Source: an uncultured Pelagibacteraceae bacterium (GTDB lineage: Bacteria; Pseudomonadota; Alphaproteobacteria; Pelagibacterales; Pelagibacteraceae). From it: a stretch of DNA of 64,000 bases. The notes beneath the pieces are model-generated. The model made no database searches. It saw nothing but the letters and a program-made list of their open reading frames with translations, and was not told the origin of the DNA. Location: NCBI GenBank assembly GCA_902577525.1, contig CACGZG010000004.1, forward strand, positions 46,775 through 110,774, read 5' to 3'. Position 1 is the stretch's first letter. Each line of letters starts with the position of its first letter. Both the position numbers and the translations under genes were made by a program. Positions 1 through 9,543 of the stretch are shown here, one piece after another.

Positions 1-2
1 AA

Positions 3-392
3 TTAAATCGAAGCTTTAATAGCCTCATAAATCAAGTCCTCAGTAGTCTCTCCAATACTTCTATAAACTTCTTTACTACCTTTAAAAATTAATAATGTAG
101 TTTGATATTGTATATCAAATAAATTTGCTATTTCTTTATTAGTTACATCAAACACAAAATATTCAATATTAGAAAATTCAATATCTGATAATTTACCTTC
201 TTTTTTTGCTTTATTCAAAACTTTCATTTGACTTGCACAAGATGAACAATATTTAATCCAGGAACTAACTATCACAATTTTGTTATCAGCTTGAGCTCTA
301 TCAAACAACTTTTTATTAAAAGTTGTTTCTTTTTCCATGGAATTTACACCAAATGAAAATATACAAAAAATAAATATAAATATTTTTTTCAT
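3..392 (-). CDS. Secreted thioredoxin-like protein
   Basis: N-terminal signal-like segment; WIKYCSSCASQMKVL thioredoxin-like CxxC region; LLIFKGSKEVYRSIG. Confidence 0.65.
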   Translation of the reverse strand: MKKIFIFIFCIFSFGVNSMEKETTFNKKLFDRAQADNKIVIVSSWIKYCSSCASQMKVLNKAKKEGKLSDIEFSNIEYFVFDVTNKEIANLFDIQYQTTLLIFKGSKEVYRSIGETTEDLIYEAIKASI

Positions 393-398
393 ATCTAA

Positions 399-713
399 CT
401 ATACAACAAATATTAAAAACCAATAAGAAGCTAATCCTGAAAATATTGTCGCAATTATACTTCTTGAAAAAATTCCAATTAAGGTTGCAATTAATGCTGC
501 CATTATTTTTGGATTATTCTCAATTAAAATTGATCCTGAATCATCTAAAAAAATAGCTGGAAAAATGATTGCTGGAAATATTGCTGGTGGTACATAAGAT
601 AAAACTTGTCTTATTCTATCATTAAACATTTCTTTTTTTATCAACGCTATCATTGAAAATCTCGTTAGATAAGTAATCACACCACAATATATTATTAAAG
701 CCCAATTACTCAT
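399..713 (-). CDS. azlD: AzlD-family branched-chain amino acid transport subunit
   Basis: Small multi-TM protein overlapping AzlC; YLTRFSMIAL and VPPAIFPAIIFPAI motifs. Confidence 0.75.
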   Translation of the reverse strand: MSNWALIIYCGVITYLTRFSMIALIKKEMFNDRIRQVLSYVPPAIFPAIIFPAIFLDDSGSILIENNPKIMAALIATLIGIFSRSIIATIFSGLASYWFLIFVV

Positions 714-1401
714 TCTTTTTAACCGTTCTTGTTAATATCATTGCTGCTAATAAACCTGTTAAACCAGCAACTATTGCATATGCTTTGAAAGGAATATAAT
801 TATATCCAAGTGTAGCAACCAATCCAGAAACAACAATCACAATAACGTTTATGAATTTCCTAAAATCATTAACTAAAAGTGCTAAAAAAGTTAAGGGAAC
901 AGCAAAGCTTAACCCGAGTTTTTCTGGTATCGCTGCACCTAGTATGATTCCTAAAAAAGTAGTTGATTGCCAAATTACCCAACATGTTGCTCCAGCTCCA
1001 ACTAAATGAAAATATCTATTTTGATCTTTATTTTTCTTGAGATACTCATTTGATATTGCGTATGCCTGGTCAATTAAAAAATACGAGATAATAATTTTCC
1101 AAATCAATTTTAAATCTGATAAATGCTCAGATACTACAGCTCCATACAGCAGATGACGTGAATTTACAGCACCAACTGAACTTATAATTACCAAAGAAGA
1201 AGCTCCCCCTGAAAATAATTGTAGAAGAACTATCTGAGAGGCACCGCCAAAAACTATTAAAGACATTCCCATGGTTTCTAATGGACTAAATCCAACATCA
1301 ATTGAAAGAACTCCAAAAATTAGACCAAAAGGAACAACTGGTATCATTAGTGGACTAACATCAATGATACCTTTTAAAAAAACTTTTAGATTACTTTTCA
1401 T
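706..1401 (-). CDS. azlC: AzlC-family transporter
   Basis: PFGLIFGVLS..GFSPLETMGMSLIVFGGASQ motif typical of AzlC; 8-nt overlap with azlD. Confidence 0.85.
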   Translation of the reverse strand: MKSNLKVFLKGIIDVSPLMIPVVPFGLIFGVLSIDVGFSPLETMGMSLIVFGGASQIVLLQLFSGGASSLVIISSVGAVNSRHLLYGAVVSEHLSDLKLIWKIIISYFLIDQAYAISNEYLKKNKDQNRYFHLVGAGATCWVIWQSTTFLGIILGAAIPEKLGLSFAVPLTFLALLVNDFRKFINVIVIVVSGLVATLGYNYIPFKAYAIVAGLTGLLAAMILTRTVKKNE

Positions 1402-1418
1402 ATTCTAAAAGGTTTTTA

Positions 1419-2480
1419 TTAGAAGCAAACTATATGATCAATATGAATTGGTCTTTTTATACCAAATTTTTCGTCAACTTCATGTTGATGTATGTGATGT
1501 GAATGAACAAATACCGGTATCAAGGTATTACTTGGTGTTTTGAGAGTATAAATAAAGTTAGTTCCTCTAAATTTTCTATCCACTACTTCAAGTTTTAAAT
1601 TACTTCGATCATCATGTTCAAGATCCTCTGGTTGAAGCAAAAGTTGCACATTTGAACCTTTGGGATATTCTTTAATAAAATTACCCTCAATCGTTCCTAA
1701 ATCCCAATTTTCTAAAGTGTTCTTACCAGTCACTTTTGCAGGAATTAATATTCCTCTATTCAAGAAATTTACAACCTCAACAGAATTTGGAAAATGATAA
1801 ACTTTATAAGGATCATCAAATTGTTTCAGTTGTTGATCTAAAATTATTCCACATTTTGATCCTAAATAAAATGCCTCATATGAATCGTGTGTGACTATAA
1901 TTGTTGTAATCTTTAATTGGTTTAAGATTTTTTTTAATCTGACTTGGATTTCTTCTTTAAAACTTTGATCAACATTTGATAAAGGTTCATCTAACAATAG
2001 GAGATCTGGTTGAGTTATTAGAGATCTTGCAAGAGAAGCTCTTTGTGCTTCACCGGCACTGATTTCATGTGGATATTTATTTAGAATGTGAAAGATATCT
2101 AATAAATCTACAATATCTTTTAAAGTAAGTTTTTTTTTATGTTTTTCTTTATTTCTTTCCGAGCCTAATAATATGTTTTTCTCAACAGTGTAATGAGGAA
2201 ACAAGCTATTATCTTGAAATGCAAGTGACACATTTCTATTTTCTGGCTCAACATTATTTTTTTCTGAGGAGATTGTTTTACCATTTAATTTAATTGAACC
2301 TTTTTTAATCTTCTCTAAACCCGCAATTGTTCTTAAAATAGTTGTTTTACCTATTCCAGAAGGTCCCAAAAGGCATATTACATCACCTTCATTTTCTATG
2401 GAAAAGGAAACATTTTTTACTTTGGTTTTGCCACCAACATTAAAATCAACATTTTTAATTTCAAAAAAATTTTTACCCAT
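1419..2480 (-). CDS. fbpC: Iron(III) ABC transporter ATP-binding protein
   Basis: Walker A GPSGIGKTT, signature ISAGEAQRASLARSL, Walker B LLLLDEPLSNVD; adjacent to FbpB/FbpA-type genes. Confidence 0.88.
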   Translation of the reverse strand: MGKNFFEIKNVDFNVGGKTKVKNVSFSIENEGDVICLLGPSGIGKTTILRTIAGLEKIKKGSIKLNGKTISSEKNNVEPENRNVSLAFQDNSLFPHYTVEKNILLGSERNKEKHKKKLTLKDIVDLLDIFHILNKYPHEISAGEAQRASLARSLITQPDLLLLDEPLSNVDQSFKEEIQVRLKKILNQLKITTIIVTHDSYEAFYLGSKCGIILDQQLKQFDDPYKVYHFPNSVEVVNFLNRGILIPAKVTGKNTLENWDLGTIEGNFIKEYPKGSNVQLLLQPEDLEHDDRSNLKLEVVDRKFRGTNFIYTLKTPSNTLIPVFVHSHHIHQHEVDEKFGIKRPIHIDHIVCF

Positions 2481-4092
2481 GGTTATCTCTTAAAATATAT
2501 TTAGATGTAACTATTATAAAAGAAGTTGCAATCAAAATTAAAAATAGTGATGGAACCGCAGCTGCTTCTAACAAATCCTCTGATGCGGAAATGTAGGCTG
2601 TAGTTGCAAAAGTTTCAAAATTGAATGGTCTTAAAATCAAAGTAATTGGCAACTCTCTAATAATTTCTAAAGAAATCAATATAAAAACAAACAATAATGA
2701 ATTTCTTAAAAAAGGAATATGTATGTTCATAAATGTTTTTCTTTTTGAATATCCAAGTAAATAAGAACTTTCATCAACTGATATATTAATTTTTTCATAT
2801 CCTGATTTAATTCCATTAAAAGCTAAAGAATAAAATCTAATAAAATAAACAATAACTAATCCCAATATTGAACCAATAAATACTTTTTTAATTGATAAGA
2901 AACCATAAGTTTTTATCACGCTCTCATCAAACCAAGCGATAAATGTAATAAAGGCAACTGCTAAAATTACACCTGGGATTGCATAGCCTGAGATTGATAA
3001 AGTTGACAAAATATTTAAAGTTTTATCTTTGTTAACTCTATTTCCGTAATTCGAAATAAGAGCAAATATAATTAAAAACAAACTAGATAAAACAACCAAA
3101 TAGAGTGTATTAATTAGAAGTTTAGTTATCTGTAAATCAATCAGGTTTTCTGGAAATTTTATTGTCCAATACACCATTTGAATTAGTGGAAATAAAAAAC
3201 TTAAGAAAAAAACTAAAAAGCAAAATGTGAAAGCCATCAAAGATTTACTACCTGAAAGCTTAATTTTTTGTTTTTGTTTAAATCCACCTCTAGAATTCAT
3301 GTGATATTTAGCCTTTTTTCTTGAAAAATTTTCTAAAACAAAAAGAGCAAATATAAATAAAAGCAAAAAAAAGGATAATTGGTTCGCAAAAGCTAAATCA
3401 TCAAACGCTATCCATGAGTTGTAAATTCCTGTTGTTAAAGTGTTTATTGAAAAAAAATCAACTGCTCCAAATTCTGCAAGTGTTTCCATAGCAACTAATG
3501 ACAGACCTGCAACTATTGCAGGTCTTGCAGCAGGTAAAATAATAGAATACAAAGTTTTAAATTTGGTAAAACCTAAATTTTTTCCTAAATCTATCAAATT
3601 TTGTGGTTGATATAAAAAAGATGCTCTAGCTAAAACATACACATATGCATACAAAGAAAAAGAAATAGAGAGAATTGCTCCGAATAATCCATCAAACTTT
3701 GGAATACTTTGATTGTAATTAGCTTCACCAAATAAACTTTTTAATATAGTGAATGCGGTTCCATAATTTTCAAAAAAAGCAGTCAATGAATAGGCATAAA
3801 TATAAGGTGGAACTGCAAAAGAAAGTATCAATGCCCATTTGAAAAAATTACTAAATGGAAATTCAAAAAAAGATACTAAGTATGCTGATCCAGTACCAAT
3901 CAAAAAAGTTAATATTAATACACTAAATAATAAAATTAATGAATTTAATATATACTCTACTAGAAAAGTGTCTTTTAAAACTTGAAAATAGTTAGAAGTA
4001 TTTTCAAAAAAACTTGAAAAGACTGTTAAAATTGGAATTAGAACAAAAACAGAAATAAAAAAAGAAGATATATACCAAAAATTTATTCTCAT
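2473..4092 (-). CDS. fbpB: Iron(III) ABC transporter permease (duplicated permease domain)
   Basis: 539 aa, multi-TM, EAA-like loops in both halves; overlaps fbpC. Confidence 0.88.
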   Translation of the reverse strand: MRINFWYISSFFISVFVLIPILTVFSSFFENTSNYFQVLKDTFLVEYILNSLILLFSVLILTFLIGTGSAYLVSFFEFPFSNFFKWALILSFAVPPYIYAYSLTAFFENYGTAFTILKSLFGEANYNQSIPKFDGLFGAILSISFSLYAYVYVLARASFLYQPQNLIDLGKNLGFTKFKTLYSIILPAARPAIVAGLSLVAMETLAEFGAVDFFSINTLTTGIYNSWIAFDDLAFANQLSFFLLLFIFALFVLENFSRKKAKYHMNSRGGFKQKQKIKLSGSKSLMAFTFCFLVFFLSFLFPLIQMVYWTIKFPENLIDLQITKLLINTLYLVVLSSLFLIIFALISNYGNRVNKDKTLNILSTLSISGYAIPGVILAVAFITFIAWFDESVIKTYGFLSIKKVFIGSILGLVIVYFIRFYSLAFNGIKSGYEKINISVDESSYLLGYSKRKTFMNIHIPFLRNSLLFVFILISLEIIRELPITLILRPFNFETFATTAYISASEDLLEAAAVPSLFLILIATSFIIVTSKYILRDNHG

Positions 4093-4118
4093 AATTTATA
4101 ATCCGCTTTATAAAAATG

Positions 4119-4206
4119 AAAAGTATTTGTGTCTACGCTAGGAGGAAGGAGACATCTTGCCTAATAAACGTAGACACCCAGAAAAAATCAAAAATTAAAT
4201 ACTTTT
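4119..4206 (-). promoter_or_regulatory. Intercistronic structured RNA element between fbpA/sORF and fbpB
   Basis: Exact inverted repeat: AAAAGTATTTGTGTCTACG (4119-4137) matches CGTAGACAC (4169-4177) plus AAATACTTTT (4197-4206), with a 19-nt one-sided bulge; 19 paired positions in total. Confidence 0.75.
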
Positions 4207-4337
4207 AGGATATGCGGAACCTCCTTTGTTTTAATCTTTGAAAATTTTCTATCATTCATTCTTTTATTGATCTTTTCACACTCTAAATTACATGGGGAAC
4301 ATGCTTTAGAAGATTTATTTAAATCAATATCAGACAT
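4188..4337 (-). CDS. 49-aa Cys-containing small ORF (CxxCxxxC)
   Basis: Read by hand: MSDIDLNKSSKACSPCNLECEKINKRMNDRKFSKIKTKEVPHILKVFNF*; co-directional between fbpA and fbpB; absent from the supplied ORF track (below its length cutoff). Confidence 0.5.
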   Translation of the reverse strand: MSDIDLNKSSKACSPCNLECEKINKRMNDRKFSKIKTKEVPHILKVFNF

Positions 4338-4362
4338 AAATTTCTTTTTTACTTTCACAATG

Positions 4363-5391
4363 TTACTTCCAACCTGCAGCTGTCATTACTTCAACAGCGG
4401 CTGCTTGATTTTTTCCATAAGAGGCTAGCTTAGTTTTCATATCCTGTTTGAAATCTAATCCTAGATTATTTACAACTAATGGACTTGGTGAAACACCATC
4501 GATCATTGGAAACTCAAAAGTATTATTAGTAAAGTGCTCTTGAGACTGTGGAGTCAATAAAAACTCTACAAGTTTAATGGCATTAGCTTTATTAGGTGCA
4601 CCTTTTACTAAAGCTGCACAACTCACATTCATGTGTGTTCCTCTATCGTTTTGATTAGGAAAGAAAGCTTTTACTTTTTTCGCTGCTTCTTGTTGTTCTG
4701 CACCTTTCTTACCTGATAACATAAGAGCTAAATAATAAGTGTTAGCTACTGCAATGTCTGCTTCACCAGCTGCTACTGCCATTATTTGTGCTCTATCATT
4801 GCCAGTTGGTGTTCTAGCCATATTAGCGACAACCCCTTCGGCCCATTTAGCTGTTGCAGCTTTTCCGTTATTTTTAATTAATGATGCTACTAGTGATTTA
4901 TTATAAATGTTACTAGATTTTCTAATTACTAATCTACCTCTCCATTTAGGATCAGCCAGACCTTCATAAGTCATTCCAGATAATTCAGCGCCTGTAACTC
5001 TTTCAGGTGAATAATAAATTATCCTAGCTCTTTTTGCGATTCCTACCCATTTGCTAGTTCTAAAGCTTGCAGGAACAGCATCTTTAATTGCTTTAGATGT
5101 TAAGCCACCTTGAAGAGTGCCTTTTGTATCCATAGCTCCACATCTTCCTGCATCTGCGGTGATATAAAGATCAGCGGAAGAGTCTGCACCCTCACTTATT
5201 ATTCTTTTCTCTAAAGCACCTGATTTTCCGTTTATCAAATTAACTTTGATACCAGTCATATTTGTAAACTTAGAATAAAGCTCTCCATCAGCTTTATAAT
5301 GCCTTGCATTAAAAACATTGACTTCGTTTGCAACTGCAAAAGTTGATAAAAACAAAGATGTAATCAATGTCAAAATTGATATTTTTTTCAT
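4363..5391 (-). CDS. fbpA: Iron(III) ABC transporter substrate-binding protein (FbpA/FutA/IdiA type)
   Basis: Signal peptide; VNVFNARHYKADGELYSKFTNMTGIKVNLINGKS; periplasmic binding fold with NTYYLALM near C-terminal half. Confidence 0.9.
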   Translation of the reverse strand: MKKISILTLITSLFLSTFAVANEVNVFNARHYKADGELYSKFTNMTGIKVNLINGKSGALEKRIISEGADSSADLYITADAGRCGAMDTKGTLQGGLTSKAIKDAVPASFRTSKWVGIAKRARIIYYSPERVTGAELSGMTYEGLADPKWRGRLVIRKSSNIYNKSLVASLIKNNGKAATAKWAEGVVANMARTPTGNDRAQIMAVAAGEADIAVANTYYLALMLSGKKGAEQQEAAKKVKAFFPNQNDRGTHMNVSCAALVKGAPNKANAIKLVEFLLTPQSQEHFTNNTFEFPMIDGVSPSPLVVNNLGLDFKQDMKTKLASYGKNQAAAVEVMTAAGWK

Positions 5392-5421
5392 TTATAACTC
5401 CATTTTCTTCCGCATGATTTA

Positions 5422-5460
5422 TTGAGAATGATAACTATTCTCAATGAGAATGATTATCAA
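5422..5460. promoter_or_regulatory. Fur-box-like operator upstream of fbpA
   Basis: TTGAGAATGATAACTATTCTCAATGAGAATGATTATCAA: nested inverted repeats (TTGAGAAT/ATTCTCAA; TTCTCAtTGAGAA; TGATAA/TTATCA), resembling tandem Fur hexamers. Confidence 0.7.
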
Positions 5461-5508
5461 TCGCAACAATGTCGCACTATCTAACTAATTTAATGAATTT
5501 TAAGGAAA

Positions 5509-6399
5509 TTATGATTGCCAGTCACCTATTTTACTAAAAAGAAAATTCCTAAAAGCTTGAACTCTAGCAGTATTTTTTAATGATTGTGGGTAAACAAAAT
5601 GTGCTTCAGTTATAGGACCCTCTGATTTTGGTAAAACTTTGATTATATTTGAGGAGTTACTTACTAAGTATTCTGGTAAAGCTGCTAAACCAACCCCAGA
5701 CTCTACAGCTAATAATAAACCCATTACACTGTTTACTTTCATTATTGGTTTTCTCTTTTTACCATCATTCATACCTAATTTTAAAGCCCAATCGGGGTTA
5801 TAAACTGGTGATGGAGCGCCTCTTCCAAATGAAATAAATTTATGTTTATTTAAATCATTTATAACTTTTGGCATACCATATTTCTCTAAATATTTATTAG
5901 AGCCATAAATAAAGTATTTAAGATCAATAAGTTTTTTTTGAATATAATTTAATTGTTTTGGTCTTCTCATGAATATACCTATATCAGCTTGTCTTGTGCT
6001 TAAATCTAATTCCTTGTCCTCAAAGATTAGCTCGATTTCAACCTCTGGATTTAATCTCATAAACTCTTCAATTCTAGGTGTTAACCAATGCGTCCCAAAG
6101 CTTCTTACAGTTGTAATTGTTAATTTTCCAGTTGGTTTATTTTTTTGATCTCCAAGAGATGTTTCAACCTCTTTTAATTTACTAATTACCTCGTGAGCAG
6201 TTTTAAATACATATTCCCCATTTTCAGTTAGTGTTAATCCTCTAGCATGTCGTTCAAATAATTGAACTTTTAAATCTTGTTCTAATGATTGTATTTGTCT
6301 ACTGATTGCAGATTGACTTAAGTTAAGATTTATAGTTGCGTTAGTAAAACTTCCAGCTTCAGCAACAGCATGAAATATTTTTAATTTATCCCAATCCAT
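5509..6399 (-). CDS. LysR-family transcriptional regulator
   Basis: N-terminal HTH: MDWDKLKIFHAVAEAGSFTNATINLNLSQSAISRQIQSLE. Confidence 0.92.
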   Translation of the reverse strand: MDWDKLKIFHAVAEAGSFTNATINLNLSQSAISRQIQSLEQDLKVQLFERHARGLTLTENGEYVFKTAHEVISKLKEVETSLGDQKNKPTGKLTITTVRSFGTHWLTPRIEEFMRLNPEVEIELIFEDKELDLSTRQADIGIFMRRPKQLNYIQKKLIDLKYFIYGSNKYLEKYGMPKVINDLNKHKFISFGRGAPSPVYNPDWALKLGMNDGKKRKPIMKVNSVMGLLLAVESGVGLAALPEYLVSNSSNIIKVLPKSEGPITEAHFVYPQSLKNTARVQAFRNFLFSKIGDWQS

Positions 6400-7400
6400 T
6401 ATTTGTTTAAATCAACTAAAACTCTTCCAGAAATTTCACCCTTTAATATTTTAGAATATGTTTCAATTAATTCCTCCAAGCTTACTGTTTGAACAGATTC
6501 TTCTAACAAGCTAAAGTCAATTAGTTTCGCAGCTTCGCCCCAAATAAAATCTCTTCTTTTAATACTACAATTCGCAGAGTCCATTCCCCAAAGTTTTATC
6601 CCTCGCAACATAAATGGTATCACATTAGTATTAAGTTCATTAGTACTAGCATTACCACAAACTGCAATAATCCCATTTGAATTAGTTTGAACAATTGCAT
6701 TTGCTAAAATTTTTCCACCAACAGTATCAACTACCCCATCCCATAAACCCTTGTCTATGAGCTTAGGATCTTTATCAAATTCACTACGTTTTAAAACATT
6801 TTTAGCGCCTAACGATTTTAGATAATCTGCTTTTGAGTCTTTGCCCGATACAGCTGTCACATTATATCCCATCTTGTTAAGTATCATTACTGCAATACTT
6901 CCTACTCCCCCTGATGCTCCAGTGACCAAAACATCATTTACTCTTGCACCAAGTAATATTTCTTCTCTAGCTTTTATCGCGAATGCAGCCATCAAAGACG
7001 TAAAGCCCGCAGTTCCTAAAATCATTGCTTGCTTACTTGTAAGGTCGTTTGGTTTCTTAACTAAAAAATCACCATTAACTTTAGCCATTTGTGAATAACC
7101 ACCATAAAATATTTCTCCAACTCTAAACCCAGTCAAAATAACTTGATCGCCTGACTTAAATTTTGAATTTTCACTTTCAACTACAGTTCCTGAAAAATCA
7201 ATTCCAGGAATATGAGGAAATTCTTTTACTAATCTCCCACCATTCTTTAAAATCATCCCATCCTTAAAATTAAGATCTGAATAATCGACTTTGATGGTTA
7301 CATCACCATGTTTTAAAAAACTTTTATCTATTGATTTTACTTCTCTAGTAAAGCTGTCACCTTCTTGATTTAAAACTAATGCTTTAAATTGATCAGACAC
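6399..7400 (-). CDS. acuI: Acrylyl-CoA reductase AcuI/YhdH-family MDR oxidoreductase
   Basis: DLNFKDGMILKNGGRLVKEFPHIPGIDFSGTV; VTGASGGVGSIAV nucleotide-binding motif. Confidence 0.82.
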   Translation of the reverse strand: MSDQFKALVLNQEGDSFTREVKSIDKSFLKHGDVTIKVDYSDLNFKDGMILKNGGRLVKEFPHIPGIDFSGTVVESENSKFKSGDQVILTGFRVGEIFYGGYSQMAKVNGDFLVKKPNDLTSKQAMILGTAGFTSLMAAFAIKAREEILLGARVNDVLVTGASGGVGSIAVMILNKMGYNVTAVSGKDSKADYLKSLGAKNVLKRSEFDKDPKLIDKGLWDGVVDTVGGKILANAIVQTNSNGIIAVCGNASTNELNTNVIPFMLRGIKLWGMDSANCSIKRRDFIWGEAAKLIDFSLLEESVQTVSLEELIETYSKILKGEISGRVLVDLNK

Positions 7401-7402
7401 TT

Positions 7403-8017
7403 TTAATCTTTTGAATTGCTAATTAACCTTAAATATCTATTTTGGTAACTTAGATCTTCTTTAAACTGACCTAAATAATAATTTGTTACTGTTGTTGCTT
7501 GCTCTTTTTTAATTCCTCTCATTGTCATACACTGGTGTGTAGAGTCTATAGTTACTGCTACTCCTTTAGCATCCAAAGCCCCCATTAGTGTATTCGCAAT
7601 TTGCATAGTTAATCTCTCCTGAGTTTGCAATCTTTTAGAAAAAACCTCAACAACTCTAGCTAATTTACTTAATCCAACAACTCTTTCATTGGGTATATAA
7701 GCTACATGCGCTTTACCAATAATTGGTGCCATATGGTGTTCACAATGACTTTGAACAGAAATATTTTTTTGAATTACCATGTCATCATAACCATCCACAT
7801 CACCAAAAGTTTTATCTAAAACTTGGATAGGATCTTCTTTGTAACCTTTAAAATACTCTTTGAATGCCTTTACCACTCTTTTTGGTGTTTCCAATAAACC
7901 CTCTCTACTTGGATCTTCACCCATCCAAGCTAAAATAGTTTTAAAAGCCTCCTCAGCTTCCTTATCGGAGATCTTTTTAGAATTTTGATTATTATCTATA
8001 TCTTTAACTAATTTCAT
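7403..8017 (-). CDS. folE: GTP cyclohydrolase I
   Basis: SVQSHCEHHMAPIIGKAHVAYIPNERVVGLSKLARVVEVFSKRLQTQERLTMQIA; HQCMTMRGI. Confidence 0.96.
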   Translation of the reverse strand: MKLVKDIDNNQNSKKISDKEAEEAFKTILAWMGEDPSREGLLETPKRVVKAFKEYFKGYKEDPIQVLDKTFGDVDGYDDMVIQKNISVQSHCEHHMAPIIGKAHVAYIPNERVVGLSKLARVVEVFSKRLQTQERLTMQIANTLMGALDAKGVAVTIDSTHQCMTMRGIKKEQATTVTNYYLGQFKEDLSYQNRYLRLISNSKD

Positions 8018-8093
8018 GGTGGGATTTATACCTATAAATGCGAATTTTTAAAATATTTAATATATCTAGATATGTGCTACATAATCACCAAAT

Positions 8094-8561
8094 ATGTTCA
8101 AAAAAAGAGAAAATGTGCTGGAAATTGAAGAAGGGAATCTACTTTCACCAAAATTTGATAATGATGGTTTAATACCTGTTATTACAATGTGTTCTCAAAC
8201 AAAAGAAATTTTAATGCATGGTTATATGAATATTGAAGCATTAAAAAAAACTATCGAAACAAAAGAAGCTCACTATTACAGTAGATCAAGAAAAGCTATC
8301 TGGCATAAAGGTAAAACAAGTGGTTTCATACAAAAAGTAACTGAAATCAAAATTGATGATGACCAAGATTCTATTTGGCTAACTGTTGATATTGGTGATG
8401 GCGCTAGCTGTCATGTTGGTTATCGATCTTGTTTTTATAGATCTATTCCACTTGGACCAATTGAAAATGGAAGAAAAATAGAAATGAAATTTACTGAAAA
8501 ACAAAAAAAATTTGACCCTAAGAAGATTTATAAAGGTCAACCAAATCCAACTAAAATTTAA
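8094..8561 (+). CDS. hisI: Phosphoribosyl-AMP cyclohydrolase
   Basis: LMHGYMNIEALKKTIETKEAHYYSRSRKAIWHKGKTSG; CHVGYRSCFYR. Confidence 0.93.
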   Translation: MFKKRENVLEIEEGNLLSPKFDNDGLIPVITMCSQTKEILMHGYMNIEALKKTIETKEAHYYSRSRKAIWHKGKTSGFIQKVTEIKIDDDQDSIWLTVDIGDGASCHVGYRSCFYRSIPLGPIENGRKIEMKFTEKQKKFDPKKIYKGQPNPTKI

Positions 8562-8567
8562 TTTTTT

Positions 8568-9176
8568 ATGAAAGTGGTAAATCCTTTTGGTCCTAAGATT
8601 GCTATACTTAAAATTCCAAATAAAATTATAAATCAAATAAATAGAGAAGTTGATCTTATAATAAAAAATAAAACAAGATCGAAAAAAAGTGATTACTCTA
8701 AACAACTCGTTGGTCAAGTAAAACAAGAGATAAGACTGTCTAATAAATTTGTAAATAAATATATTTTTAAATTTATAAAATTAAATGTAAAAAAATATAT
8801 TAAGAAATGTACTAATAAAAGTGTAAAAAAAATAAGTTTAAAAAGTTTCTGGATAGTAAGACAATATAAGAATGAATATAATCCTGTTCATTTTCATAAT
8901 GGTAATATTTCAGGAGTTGGTTATTTAAAAATTCCGAAAAATATTACTAAAGGAAAGAAAAGACTGAAGACAAATGGAACTATAGATTTCATTCATGGTT
9001 CAAAATCTTTTTTAAGTAATAGTTTATATAATCACAATCCTAAAGTTGGAGATATGATTATATTCCCAAATTATTTGATGCATACTGCTTATCCATTTAA
9101 AAGAGAGGGTGAAAGAAGATCTTTTTCTTTTAATTTAGATATTGATAAAAAAACATTTAACGTTTTCTATGGATAA
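8568..9176 (+). CDS. Putative 2OG-Fe(II) oxygenase-like protein
   Basis: NPVHFHNGNISGVGYLKIPKN ... GDMIIFPNYLMHTAYPF..GERRSFSFNLDI: HxN..H..R pattern. Confidence 0.6.
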   Translation: MKVVNPFGPKIAILKIPNKIINQINREVDLIIKNKTRSKKSDYSKQLVGQVKQEIRLSNKFVNKYIFKFIKLNVKKYIKKCTNKSVKKISLKSFWIVRQYKNEYNPVHFHNGNISGVGYLKIPKNITKGKKRLKTNGTIDFIHGSKSFLSNSLYNHNPKVGDMIIFPNYLMHTAYPFKREGERRSFSFNLDIDKKTFNVFYG

Positions 9177-9543
9177 AGTTCAAAAAAATGTTCTTGGAGA
9201 AAAACTAGAAGATTGTTCTCTAGATCCCTTGACCGGTTGGTACAGAGATGGTTGTTGTAATACTGATGAAAATGATCACGGTTTACATACAGTGTGTGCG
9301 AAAGTTACAACAGAATTTTTAGAATGGTGCAAAGAAGCTGGGAACGATTTAATAACTCCACATCCTGAATTTGGTTTTCCTGGTTTAAAAGATGGTGATG
9401 GATGGTGTGTTTGTGCTACTTGGTATGCTCGCGCAGTAGAAGCTGGTAAAGGTTGTCCAATTTTTTTAAAGAGCACCCACGAGAATACACTTAAAATTTT
9501 ACCAATCGAAACTTTAAAGAAATTCGCAATAGATATATCTTAA
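9169..9543 (+). CDS. DUF2237-family protein
   Basis: NVLGEKLEDCSLDPLTGWYRDGCCNTDENDHGLHTVCAKVT..FLEWCKEAGNDLITPHPEFGFPGLKDGDGWCVCATWY; ATG at 9169 preferred over the 9142 ORF start. Confidence 0.85.
   Translation: MDKVQKNVLGEKLEDCSLDPLTGWYRDGCCNTDENDHGLHTVCAKVTTEFLEWCKEAGNDLITPHPEFGFPGLKDGDGWCVCATWYARAVEAGKGCPIFLKSTHENTLKILPIETLKKFAIDIS

Noticed and set aside
8379-8726. 115-aa - strand ORF
   Set aside because: Antisense shadow across the confident hisI 3' end and the next gene; low-complexity F/I/Y-rich protein without domain signal.
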